Below are positions 1 to 11,706 of a stretch of 64,000 bases of DNA, one piece after another. Each line of letters starts with the position of its first letter. Position 1 is the first letter of the stretch. The notes under the pieces are model-generated. The model had not been told where the DNA came from and made no database searches. It saw nothing but the letters and a program-made list of their open reading frames with translations. This DNA is from Siphonodentalium dalli. Its lineage: Eukaryota; Mollusca; Scaphopoda; Gadilida; Siphonodentaliidae. The translations under genes and the position numbers were made by a program. The DNA is taken from the NCBI GenBank assembly GCA_032622095.1, contig CP136065.1, forward strand, positions 109,907,195-109,971,194. Reading direction: 5' to 3'.

Positions 1-964
1 GAGCAACGTTGGTACACCAAGTGATTTGTTGGTAACATCACCATTGCGGCCATTTTCCTGCATGAGACATTAACTACTATATTCTAAAGTTATATATATA
101 AAGCTATATGATCATAAAGGTCGCGTTCCCCAACGTCCACAGCCATTGCCATCGAGACTGCCAATTGTTCTTTAAATACATAGTGAAATAAATGCACCAC
201 AGTTCCTGACATTTTCGTGAATAACACCGCCCACATACTGACACTAACACCGAGAGAGGATAACAAAACACGCATACATTCATACTATAAAGATATTATC
301 CTTTAGTCCTTCCGACTGTTTGAGGGAGGCTAGCATAGTATTATCCAGACAAAAGTGTACGTAGTTGAATCAGAAAGGCTTCGAAACGGATGTGGAAATA
401 CAATCTTACCACACCAAATAAAACCGACACGCATGTCATTCGATATCTTAAACATGCACCAGGTGTAGGGGTGGTGTATACAGTGGCCCATTTCATTCCC
501 ACTATCAAGGCACATGTCCACAAACTAGCACCGCGAGCATTGTTCTTCTCTGCTGGGAGATATTCGACGAGACAACTGCGGTGCGTCACACCGTTTGCTT
601 CGGATAATGGTCAAGAAGTGTGGGTAGTCTGTACACTAGGGTCTTCTCCTTAGCAGATAGACATCTGTCCAAGGGAATGAGACAGCTAGCAACCTTCGAA
701 ACACTGTCGAAGTTGTCCACATATGACAATGCGTTCGCTGAGTTTGTGAGTTGACGAACCATCTAGTGACTAGCTAACTGGTTCGCAAGGTGTACATGTC
801 GTTATCCCATGGGGTATGAGACACATACATAGAGATGACCTTCTGTAAGCTTGTATACTCATCGGCCATATGCCTTCCTAGTTCAAGATGACGCACAAAT
901 ATCATATTTAGCAAATATTTAAAATCGTAAGCTAGACACCGGAAAATGAATTGTTTGAAACGTT
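1..964. other. Non-coding flank, nothing recognised
   Basis: Open frames here are short, start at random methionines and match no family I recognise. An 87-codon + frame at 390-653 overlaps two - strand frames over the same bases, as expected by chance. No repeat family seen elsewhere in the window is evident. Confidence 0.4.
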
Positions 965-1100
965 ATGATTAGAGGGACCCTACTCCCAGGAAGTGGTGAA
1001 TACGTTGTCGGTGTGAGCGACCTAGATTTATCAGACAAAGAAATGGAAGCTGGTCCAGATAATTATGGACGTGACGTGGCAAATCAGAATCTGTTATCAG
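965..1100 (+). CDS. Candidate first coding exon, unidentified; weak PAF-acetylhydrolase resemblance
   Basis: An ATG at 965, preceded in frame by a TGA 9 bases upstream, opens 45 codons that run into a good splice donor (CAG|gtaatt, donor at 1101). The peptide contains LLPGSGEYVVGVSDLDLS and then an acidic, polar stretch. The G-S-G-x-Y-x-V-G-x-x-D-L pattern resembles the N-terminal part of platelet-activating-factor acetylhydrolases, where a similar segment precedes an RxFYP motif. This is pattern memory, not an alignment. No following exon was found in the window, so the exon may be an orphan, a pseudogene piece or chance. The frame read past the donor ends at 1159. Confidence 0.25.
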
Positions 1101-1329
1101 GTAATTGTTATGATATAACTATTCGGCGCACCTATGCTTACGGCCATTATCGGCGCTAAGTGGAGACTGGATTTCGAAATGCCACATCGCGATATTAATT
1201 GTGGTTTTTCATCTTTCCAGAAGGATACGAGCTATGTTATGCGCTTTGATACCTTTAAGTTGAACTAGTAGATGGTTTATGAAAGGTATCGTCCATACAT
1301 ACCGATATTATGACAAAAAGTTGAAATTA

Positions 1330-2245
1330 ATATTTGAAAATATCGATTTCTTTTCAATTTTTAGCCGCCAATTTAGCAGCGATCTTGGCTGTTAGTATCA
1401 ATTGCCAAAAACTAATGAATACTTCATGTCACTATTCCATATCAACATGTAATGGTGGATAGAAATCGCGAAACAATAACGCCCATCGTAAGAAAGTAAA
1501 GGAATGTAGACTTGTTTTCAAATTTCGGTCGCCATTTTGGCCGCCATCTTCGATTTGGAAAACAATTTCTTGCATGAGATGTAATGTAATTACTTCACCT
1601 CAGTATTTCCAACTCAATTGTAAGCATGGGTGGAGTTGTCTCGACAATAATGCCCAATGATGTGAATATGAGGGAATTTCGGTGATTTTTCAAAATCTGT
1701 CCGCCATTGTGGGTGCCATTTTGGATTTGGGGGACTTATATTTGGATATGGTACAAGGAACGTTCTTCGCCTAAGTGTTCCCAACTCACAATAGTAAGCA
1801 GATGTGGAGTTTTCATGACAATAATGTTCACTGATGTTAAAATCGGTGATTTTCGGCGATTTGGATTTGGGTAGATATTCCTCAACTTAGGTATAAGAGG
1901 AATCCTAGCTTGAGTATCTCCTGCACATATATATGCATGGGTGTTGTTATAATAGCAATAACATTCATTGATTCGAAACATTACATCGCTTTATTAACGG
2001 AGATTCGGCTTTGACCTATTATACCGGCATTTGGGAAAACGTGATATCGGACAAAAATATCCCGCAATGAATGTATATTATGGACCCCATGTGGTCGCCA
2101 ATGACTCCTCTATCTGATAAATGTATAACATGACGCAAAGATGCCAACATTTTCCCACAGAGACAAACGAAAGGTGGTAACATGTCATAAAAATAGCATA
2201 TTTTCACATTTTGGCGGCCATCTTGGCCGCCATATTGGATTCTGG
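1330..2245. repeat. Degenerate tandem repeat (about 200-300 bp unit, GCCGCCATTTTGG core)
   Basis: At least four diverged units each carry a segment like GGTCGCCATTTTGGCCGCCAT followed by TTGGATTTGG, then GTAAGCA-TGGTGGAGTT and ACAATAATG-CCCA blocks. They are near 1360, 1525, 1700 and 2210. The order of blocks is kept while bases and spacing have drifted, which indicates an old tandem array or serial insertions. No coding frame crosses it. Confidence 0.55.
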
Positions 2246-4888
2246 TGTCGGATTTTTGGCTAATTTGTAAGGGTTGTTTATTACCGTAACGAATCGAGCG
2301 GAAAATAAGACCGCATGTGCTATCAACTTTACTATAATGGCGATCAAAGAGACCTGGTGCATTAAAAAAATTATCACTATGCTATAAAGCCTGATAGTGG
2401 TACTGCTGGCTGGCAGGATTTGTTATCATATTAATGTCAAATTGATTGATGGCTATCTGGTGGAGTTCTGTTTTCTGTGCAATATTAAGTTAACCCTACT
2501 TTGCTGAAACAGGTTCATTACTAAAGTTTATGTAAACACTATAGGACACCTATTCTAAAATATTAAATTGGAATAGTCCACTGTTACTTTGTAGGGATGT
2601 TTTACAGACATTGTTGTCTACATATACTGTTGTCTTATCTTAGACAAAAATTAATCCACACGTTCCTCAGTTCCATGATATGATGTCATTGCAAATGATT
2701 AACCCTCTCCACAAATCATATGGTTTTGAAGCTTTTTTTCATTTGATCATTCTCCTATATTATGTCCAGGTTGATGGTGATCCACTTTTGATTTGCATGG
2801 ATTTTTGATTAAAATTAAACCATTCCATAGACACATATTATGCGATAGACAGATATAATATTATCCCTTTCACTTTGATCCAGGTTCAGTAAGGGTTTCA
2901 ATAAATCACCAATTATATATTCATCATTAGAGGAAATGTCTTATTTTGAAATTCCCTCAGTTGCATTTGGGCTCCAGTGTAATATTAATGGTGCTGGTAT
3001 TCTTGAGACTGACTTATTGTATGGGTTTCTAAATCCAATGACATGCTTTGTATAGACTATTTTGTGTTTATCAGATCATTAGTTTGAGTAAGATTAACCC
3101 TATTCTATCCGATTTGATAACTAAAATATTTCCATTGATTATGTTTATACATGTAGTTCTTGGCATATAGTTGACAAGAACATACCCCTAACCTGCATAG
3201 TGAGGGTCATTTGGTTTATTTGCTTAAACATATTAACATCCTCCGCCAATCCTGTTGACACAATGTGATAACTAAATATTTTTCACATGATCACTATATT
3301 AAGTGTGAATTGTTGAAACTTTAGCACTCATGAAAAGGTTGATGTAATGATTTATAAAATTTATAAAAATAGCTAATCGCTATCGCCAAGGTATGGGTTA
3401 AACATCTGCCGATCGTGATCGGCCTCTCGTTTAGTGACCCTTTTATGACGGACAAATCTTGAGAAGAAGAAAAGGACAAGTTGACAAACAACATATTTCA
3501 CAATATAATACCAATTTGAACTGTTTGGATAGTTTATTCGAGCGACTTTGTTCGTTCGGAACCTGTCGGAACTTGAAGATTGTGTAACGCCCGCGATGAA
3601 TTAACGAAATTTCTCATATTGCTATACATATAACGTGTTTGATTAAACAGTCGTAACAATTTTATTCAACCCAGCTATTGAACATGTACATGGACCAATT
3701 CAATTCGACAAAAAACACAACTCTGCTCTATTGCGCGTTTAATTAACATGGGTTGAACGTTTTTCTTCACCCACATGCAGATCGATCCCCAGAACAAACA
3801 AAAAATTACGTATCCCCACCCACATGCAGTAATTGAGTATTACTTGGGGTGGGGTCAATTGTTGTTCTGGGAACCTGCGTCTTCGTCATGATAAAGTCAT
3901 GAAAGTTGGTCATATCTAGTATACCAGTACAGAGCGCACCAGTCATACTTCCTTTATGTCTTATCGAGTCATCAAGGGGGGCGGGCAAACCATCCATGGA
4001 GGTTGGCCATATGACACCGATACTCCCAAAATTAACAACTTCAATACTGATGTACATATAGCTGCTCTTAGTTAGAGATCCAAATTTCAACAGTTAAAGC
4101 ACAAAATATTGGTAGCAATTAGATTTAGTTGGAGAATAATTCACTTCTCCTCACTATAATGATCTATAATGCTATCTATCATATTTTAATGGTCGGAATA
4201 CTATGTGCAGCTTTAAATAAAGTCAGAATACAGTGTAGCTTTAAATCAGTATGCTCTGTGCAATTAGCGATCAAAATGACATCCATTATTCCAGACTAAC
4301 AGATATACCGTTAATGAGCTATGATAACTAGATTGATTAACAGTTATACAGCTGTTTTACGCAAACCGAACAGCTGGTTGTTACATATGTCTTTTTTCAC
4401 TACAATTAACAGAGAACGTGAAAATTGGGCCGCGTGTCAGCAGCATACAACCGGCATTAAGTCGAAGAAGATATAATCAACGCAGAATACAAATCAATTA
4501 TATATATATAGTGGGTGTAATACCTATCCATAAAGGAGAAAAGCGTGTATCAAAGGAGACATGACAATGTTTCACACCTGAGAACCAATTGGCATCCATG
4601 TCAAATATAATTTTGTCTCAATGTGATTTCAGCGAGAAATATTCAAATAATATAAAATGGAATTAGAAAATATATTTAATCAACGATGATTCTGGTTATA
4701 AACCTGTAGGCTATATGTAATTTACGTTCATGTGCTTCAACAAAATGGACATAAAGGAAATACTGTACAAATGCCAAAGAGGTTTGTCTTAATTTTAGTC
4801 ATGCATGTTGTCTTCCTACTATTAAATTTAAAAACTAAACCAGAGGCGAGCGGAGTGTATATTTATTGCTCTGTACCAATCTCTTATA
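2246..4888. other. Intergenic, no gene seen
   Basis: AT-rich sequence without a supportable exon. A 94-codon - strand frame (3806-4090) lies next to a locally repeated CACCCACATGCAG (3769 and 3819) and has no recognisable domain. A short palindrome of the type GCCGATCGTGATCGGC lies near 3408-3423. Confidence 0.4.
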
Positions 4889-5032
4889 TTAACCCTTCCA
4901 TGACTGGAGCTTCCTGAAGTTAGCGAAAACCCTGTGCCAATGCATTATCTTATATATGCGAATCTCCCACAGGGAGTCTCGCATAAATAAGAGAATGCAT
5001 TGGCGCATGATCTTTAATGCTGCACCAGCACA
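4889..5032 (+). mobile_element. Family A inverted-repeat element, partial
   Basis: It starts with TTAACCCTTCCATGACTGG, followed by a palindrome whose arms read CCAATGCATTATCTTATAT and its near complement. It stops within the TAATGCTGCACCAGCACA block, so the right terminus (ATGAAAGGGTTAA) is missing. Other copies lie at 14.0, 26.5, 28.2, 35.9, 39.3, 41.1, 45.5 and 47.3 kb. Confidence 0.75.
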
Positions 5033-7339
5033 ATATACAGAAAATGTGAATTTCATAAAGATTCCCCATCCGATCTGACACAGAATTATTCTGACTTTTT
5101 CTAAATCAAATTCCTCTCAGGCGAATACAAGTGAATAATATACTTAAAATTCACGTCACATTTTTAGGCGATTAGAACACTCACCCCCAACTAAAATCAT
5201 GCATCCCTAAATAGTGTAATCAAAGGAATATCATGTATATAATAATAATAATATCCTTCAATTTAAAAGGGACCACGTATATAATTTTATAGCTACTGCT
5301 ATAGGCGATGAAAGAACGTTATAACTATACATATGCTTATTAAAAGAGTGTTGTTCCTTATTTTTAAAATTATATTCGGTTAGTGGAAAATTGACTTAGA
5401 AAATTGTTTTGACTAATTTTGGTGTTGAATTATTGTTAAATGACAGAACTGCATGCATGCAATACAACACGTATACAGTAAGCCTATGTTTCATATTATA
5501 AAACTTGTTCTGGTGTTGGTTATTCTGTCAGCTATATATAGGAATAAAGAACCGTCGAAATAAAGAATTACCCTCGGGACAAAAAACCTTTGGAATAAAT
5601 ATTTATTATGATTGAAAACGCGTCATACTTGACTAAACCTCCCAGGGATCCATGTGTTCATATCTCAAATGGGGAAACATATATACACGTACTCGTAGTT
5701 TTACGGTGTCAAATCGGTTGGGGACTCTCCATATATATAATTATATTTCTGTAAATATAGACATTTTGACTGCATTATTAATACTATATATAATCATATT
5801 TTATAGTTTATTTATGCGCCTATACTTTTCGATGCTCTTTATGAATTGTTTTTGATTGATCCTCGCGCGTGGAGTAACAACCCCCTCGAGTAATCTTGCA
5901 GCAATTATATAGGATTTGGTCGTGTGTTGGTAAATTATATCTGGGACTAGTATACTAGTCCCAGATTATATATTGCCACATCATATATAAATCCGTATAC
6001 GACCCAGAAATTAGTATAATGGTTTTGTTTGGTTCGATCTTGCCGCGTTTATCCGCAAGGCCCTTATCTGATGCACTCCATAAACAAATTATGGTGCTTA
6101 ATCTATTACTTAACGAGGTGTAAACCCCATGAACGGCAAACTAGCAAATAGCAAAATATACCCCTTGGCATAACTAAATCTGTTTTATATGCTTTATATC
6201 GACGCGGATGACATTTGTTTTCTGCGGCGCATCAATAGTACAGTATAATATCTATAAGCTTGTTGACACCCTTTACATTGGAATGCATATACAATAAAAT
6301 GCGCGCATGACAATTTTATTTGGCTTAGGCCTTCACGTTATAATTGTATACGAGTTATCGGTTAAAGATACTCTATCTCATGCATGCAGCATTCACATAC
6401 ATTGTACTCTGGTAAATCCTGGTACCGGTACCGTATATATTACCATACGTATACAAAACATTAACCAACATGGGAGCATATATATATATGTATAGGCCTA
6501 TACCAGCAATTTTGAGATTAATTTGACTCCACCTTGCAGAGTTGTTTCCATTTTGTACTTAAATATATACACACACCCTCACACACACCCTAACAAACAA
6601 ATAATAAACACAAACCAATCCTCGTACCTTATTCTTGTCCCTACATGGTTGAAATACGTTTTGTAGGTTCACTGTGTAATTGTAGACGTAAAAAGGTTAC
6701 TGTACACTATAAATATTGTCATGTTTGGGACCATCTCCTTTTATACTCAACAGAATAATGCAACAAATGAATGAATTTGGCAGTGTACGTTGTTCCAAAC
6801 AACATAGCATACCAGATACTTCTGGTATTACAAATATTTCACTTAAATGTGTTGTATTAAAAATAGAATTTTATAAAATTCAGTAATGTTCTAGAATTAG
6901 TCTCACTTTCTGTCCCATTTGAACGTGAACAAACGTTTGCAATACAGTATTTCTTATTGATAAAAAACATAGGGGGACTGTTGACTGGTCCCTCTGACTC
7001 AAAAGTATTATATTATACACCAGAATATATAGGTCTCTATCCCGAGAGTCCAAGTAAGGACACATTGATCATTTTTAATTGTTTGTGCCTGGGAACACTA
7101 TTTCTTTATGCTATTGAACTGCATACACGTGTCACGTATTGTATATGTTGGATTTAACAAATATACAGTAAAATTACGCCAACATAATTATATTGTCCCA
7201 AATTATAATTTGATTCCAAGAAAATGCCTATTTTAATATTGCAAATAAGATATGTTCACAACAGTGTTCACAATGTCCAATCGTCTCGCGGTCTATCAGT
7301 GCAAACGGAAGCCAATATAACAGTAGCCCACATATATAG
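5033..7339. other. Intergenic, no gene seen
   Basis: AT-rich DNA with low-complexity patches (CACACACCCT near 6570) and one strong palindrome listed separately. Open frames of 60-70 codons overlap on both strands with no family signature. Confidence 0.4.
5939..5966. repeat. Perfect 28-bp palindrome
   Basis: The half-site ATCTGGGACTAGTA is followed directly by its reverse complement with no spacer. The flanks continue as weaker AT-rich symmetry. Function unknown; it may be a dimeric protein site or the remnant of a small foldback element. Confidence 0.85.
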
Positions 7340-7487
7340 GCATATCCCTTACATTAAAAATACTCTAGTAAACCACGTTGAATACACCATGGGATTTACC
7401 CAGGTGATTGGAACGGGTAACATAATGTATGACTTTACCAGGGTGTTACTCTAGTAAATATTCGTCTATATATATATAGTGAACTAG

Positions 7488-8005
7488 CTGGTGGGCCCGA
7501 CTTCGCCGGGCTGTTTCCCATCTGCTTTCATCCGGATCTAACATCGACATCCGCGATTTGACCTTGAATTGACCATTTTGAAGGTCAAGTCGTTGTCACG
7601 ATTTGACCCGTCCAAAACACTCCCCGGACAAAAGTATCCCTATGTATCAAATTTCGTCGAAATCCGTCCGTTTTACCCAATTTGACCTTGAATTGACCAT
7701 TTTGAACGTCAATGTCAGGTCTGGGTCACGATTCGACCCGTCCAAAATACTCCCCCGACAAAAGTACCCCTATGTATCAAATTTCGTCGAAATCCGTCCG
7801 TTTTACCCGATTTGACCTTGAATTGACCATTTTGAAGGTCAAGGTCAGGTCGGGGTCACGATTTGACCCGTCCAAAACACTCCCCGGACAAAATACCCCT
7901 AGGTATAAAATTTTGTCGAAATCCGTCCGGCAGTTTTCCCGGCCATTGCTAACAGACAAACAGACAGACAAACAGACAGAAGTCCCAAAATATATATTAG
8001 AGAGT
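7488..8005 (+). repeat. Three tandem units of about 127 bp with a CAGA-rich tail, retroelement-like
   Basis: The segment opens with GGTGGGCCCGACTTCGCCGG and contains three head-to-tail units starting near 7557, 7683 and 7810. Each has TTTGACCTTGAATTGACCA, GATTTGACCCGTCCAAAA and AATTTCGTCGAAATCCGTCC. It ends with repeated ACAGACAAACAGACAG and ATATATTAGAGAG. This layout (internal units plus a short simple-repeat tail) resembles 3' ends of non-LTR retroelements found in invertebrates, but no reverse transcriptase is present. Frames through it are repeat-encoded. Confidence 0.55.
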
Positions 8006-8967
8006 CACCATATTATATGCGCGTACGTATAGACCCACCCCTGTATTTACTCTAGTGAAATGGACCCACCATGTATTTCACTAAGGTATTTTACCAGGAT
8101 GTAAGTATGTATGTGGTGGTTCTACTAGAGTAAATCTACCAGGAAGATTTATCTCGATATTAGGGTAATTTACTACGGTAGTACATGTACCGGGGTACGC
8201 TTTCAGAAGCCTTGAAATATTAGTCAACATATTGGAGGTCATATGAATAACACATGTGATTACATAAGGTGTTAAACACTTCTTGACTTAGCTGACTTAT
8301 TTATAACAATATAGTGGAGTAGATTAGTAAAAGAACTAAAGCATGAAATTTTGCACCTATGTGCATATTTACATACCAATTGATATTAGATATGGAGCCA
8401 TGTTGAAATTTCACTTTAACCCCTCTTTTAAGGGGTTTTCCGAATTTAAAGAGCGTTTCATGATTACATAAATTATTAAATGTCACAATTAAGCTTACTA
8501 TGGAATCTGCGATTTAAAATTAGGCATATACAGTAAGTATGTCTCTGTGAGATATAATGGCACATTCAAGATGACCATTAAAATGGCAGCCATAAGTGGA
8601 AAGTTTAACGTGTTTTTTTTAAAGGAGAACTGTGCAAAGTAATTGAGGCATACCACTGGTCATGCATGTTTCAACTCAATGGAACCAAAAGTGTCACTTT
8701 GGCTAAACAAAAAAATGGTTGTCAAAATGGCGGCCAAAATATGGAAATTTGTAAATATTGTCCCAGAGTGCCATGCAATCGATTAAAAGTCATGGATGAT
8801 GAATAAAATTGGCTGTGTTCTGTCATATATACATTGAATACTAAACATTTATGATAAATTTTTTGATAAGTGTTACTATTCCATTTCCAAAATTATTGGA
8901 ATTTTCTCTCAAAATCTGCAAAAAAAAAATAATTCAGGTTTGCACAATTTTTTCAAGTAAAATGGAA

Positions 8968-9068
8968 CTATCTTTGGTGTTTATTGTTTTGATCCGTCTT
9001 AAATGCATCTTACTGAGAACTATCTTTGGTGTTTATTGTTTTGACCCGTCTTCAATGCATCACACTGA
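8968..9068 (+). repeat. Direct tandem duplication, about 51-bp unit
   Basis: ACTATCTTTGGTGTTTATTG followed by TTTTGA-CCGTCTT and ATGCATC occurs twice head to tail, with three or four differences. It keeps one frame open for 91 codons on the + strand, which explains that frame without invoking a gene. Confidence 0.8.
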
Positions 9069-10061
9069 TGTGTTTTTAGAAAAAATACACTCAAGATGGC
9101 TTGCAATATGTCCACAAATTTGGTAGAAAAGTTGATATCTTCAATATATCCGGTAGGCCTACATTTTCTCTGCTCTTCTGTAGTCATTTTAGAAAGTCAT
9201 GAATATTTCAACTCAATGGAAAAAAAATTGTCACTTGGTCTCAAAATGGCGACAAAAGAAGTGACTGTGCGATCAGGAATGTGGTGAATATGTATACAGG
9301 AAGTGACTATATATATGGTCATGGGTGAAGTGTATTAGTATACCTGGTGTACCTGAATGGTGACACATGGCTGTATAGTCATGTGTGTGGTTTACGGGAA
9401 AACCCAATTTTTTTTGGTTTACATGGTCATGCATGGGTGAGGTCTATAGACCATGTAAACCACACAGTCACTTCTTGTATACATATTCACCTCACCATTG
9501 GCTATACACTTGATCACTCCCTGTATATCTATTTTTCACACTTATGGCCATAAATCCACTCAAGATATACACATACACTGCAACCATAACCGTAAAGTCA
9601 CTCTGGGTATGCATATACTCCTGACCAATGGCCACAACCAGTTTATGCCCCGCACACATCTGGTATTGTCAGTGGTTACATTAGTAACACTTAACCAATA
9701 TGAATCAGAAATGTTAAAATTTAATGTATATAAGACAGAATAGCCAATTGTATTCATCGACCACAACTTGTAAGCGATTACATGGCATGCTGGGCCAATA
9801 TTTACCATTTCCCAGATTTTGGTCGCCATTTTCAGCCCAAGTGACAATTTTGTTTCCATTGAGTTGAAATATTCATGTCATGGTACGCCTCACTTAGTTT
9901 GCGCAGTTATGTCCTTTCCTTGTCAAAATATGACTAGAATGCTAATGGTGACTTTTGGTGAAATTTCATACCAAGTTGTGTAAAATATAAATTTTGAGGG
10001 ATCGGAAGGGGCTAGTAGGCCTAACCCATGAATTATGGGAGGCCAAATTCACATTTAATAA

Positions 10062-10175
10062 TGAATTGCGCTTAAGCGCAAATACCACATATTGTGCTTA
10101 AGCACAAATAGGGCATTTACGCTTAAGCGTAATTAATTACGCTTAAGCGCAATCAATTGCGCTTAAGCATAATTG
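10062..10175. repeat. Array of GCGCTTAAGCGC palindromes (left)
   Basis: Successive copies of TGCGCTTAAGCGCAA, with decayed variants such as TGTGCTTAAGCACAA, are separated by AT-rich spacers of 3-10 bases. A second array lies at 11205-11365. The same GGGAGGCCAAATTCACATTTA segment borders the two arrays in opposite orientation (10028 and 11390), so the arrays are the inner parts of an inverted-repeat pair. Confidence 0.8.
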
Positions 10176-10494
10176 TGACTACTATCTAACCTACCCATAA
10201 ACTATTAGCATGACCTGGTGTATCACCTAGCAACACAAGATGAGCATTGGGCTAATTTTGACCTGTACTTAACAGTCAACTGTGAGTATGTGTTCAACAA
10301 GGAGAATCCCTAATTACATATTATCAGCATCCCTCTATCCAAAGAATTGATGTCGCCTTCCCGGAACTCTAGTAATTTTTTGTATGATGTTTTTAATGTA
10401 TTTTTGCACAGATTTTAGCCTTTACTATGGTAATATCCTATACATGCATGCGGTGTCACTGCATGAGGGCTTTCTTACCTCATACAGTAATGCT

Positions 10495-10685
10495 CTAATT
10501 AATCGACTTCTTAACCACAGCAGAATTATGGGTAACTTTTCAGGATTTAGTTGGAAATATGGCTTGTTGCCATTCATCGAGAGAGCTTTCCGATGAATGG
10601 CAACAAGCCATATTTCCGACTAAATCCTGAAAAGTTATCCATAATTCTGCTGTGGTTAAGGAGTCGATTAATTAGAGCATTACTG
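10495..10685. mobile_element. Family B foldback MITE (Tc1/mariner-like ends)
   Basis: Flanked by TA on both sides. It starts CAGTAATGCTCTAATTAATC and ends with the inverted copy. Arms of about 90 bp pair almost perfectly (CCACAGCAGAATTATGG and its complement) around a short GAGAGCTTTC loop. The 191-bp length, TA flank and CAGT end are what is expected of a non-autonomous Tc1/mariner derivative. The 84-codon and 70-codon frames crossing it are palindrome shadows. Confidence 0.85.
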
Positions 10686-11204
10686 TATGGTTTACTTATT
10701 GACTTAAATCAGGTCGAAAAACCCTATTTTCATATTATCAGCATCCCTGTCCAAAAAATGGTGTGTAATTACTGGAGCTTTGGTGTCTCAGTCCTGGAGC
10801 TCTAGTTTTTCTTATTAAATCAGCATCTCTTGCACAAATCTATAGTATTTCCATGATCATATAGTGTGAATGTGGTGTCAGCGAGGGCTTGCTTCCCTCA
10901 TATGGTGTGCCTGTATACTCGAAAATTGAAGAAAATCAATGTCGCCCCGACTAATACAGAAAGTAATGCTATTGCAAGTAGCCCCAACTAATATATACCG
11001 AAGATAATATGATGCTATTATGAGTCGCTCCAACTAAAACAGAAGGTGATACTATTGCGAGTCAGCCATTTTGATAAAGAAGTTGGGCTAGCTCCCTACC
11101 CATCCAAACCAATGAAACCAAGAGGTGACATGTCAATAGGAGTTAATGCTAAGTTATGGAGAAACCTTTTTATTCACCAGGGGTGTTTTGTTACATATAA
11201 CCAT

Positions 11205-11365
11205 GAATTGCACTTAACCGCAATTAATTGCGCTTAAGCGCAATTGATTGCGCTTAAGCGCAAATAATTACGCTTAAGCGCAACTGATTGCACTTGATTT
11301 TGATTGCGCTTAAGCGCAAATAATTACGCTTAAGCGCAATTGATTGCGCTTAAGCACAATTAATT
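11205..11365. repeat. Array of GCGCTTAAGCGC palindromes (right)
   Basis: About eight copies of GCGCTTAAGCGCAA or close variants, period roughly 18-22 bp, ending at the inverted GGCCTCCCATAATG boundary. It is the partner of the array at 10062-10175. Confidence 0.8.
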
Positions 11366-11706
11366 ATTAAATGTGAATTTGGCCTCCCATAATGAATGGC
11401 ATATTTCATTGCTCCAATGATCAGTTAATATGAATAATACAAAAATAAAGTCATAATTCTGAACCAGTTCCATACAGAAGAAACTGATCTAGAATATATT
11501 TGTGAAAAAAACGTCAAATTTTCCACTTACGGTTACCATTTTGACGGCCATCTTGAAACGCTCTTTAAAACCCCTTAAAAGTGAAATTTCGGCTTGGCTC
11601 CATATCTAATATCAATTAGTATGTGAATATGTACATATGTGCAAAGTTTCACGCTTTAGTCACAAATTGAACAATTGCCTTTAAAATTTGACTTAATCTA
11701 CTCCGC

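Larger units (their letters stand above)
8308..11706. mobile_element. Large composite inverted-repeat region (about 3.4 kb)
   Basis: The outer arms match in inverted orientation. GGAGTAGATTAGTAAAAG at 8314, with the following GATATTAGATATGGAGCCA and AAGAGCGTTTCA blocks, is mirrored at 11706 back to about 11563. A second block (GGCAGCCATAAGTGGAAA, near 8585) is mirrored near 11535. Inside are further inverted pairs (8640-8850 with 9700-9900), a tandem duplication, GCGCTTAAGCGC arrays and a family B element. This looks like a foldback or MITE-type element that collected later insertions. No transposase frame is visible. Confidence 0.5.
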
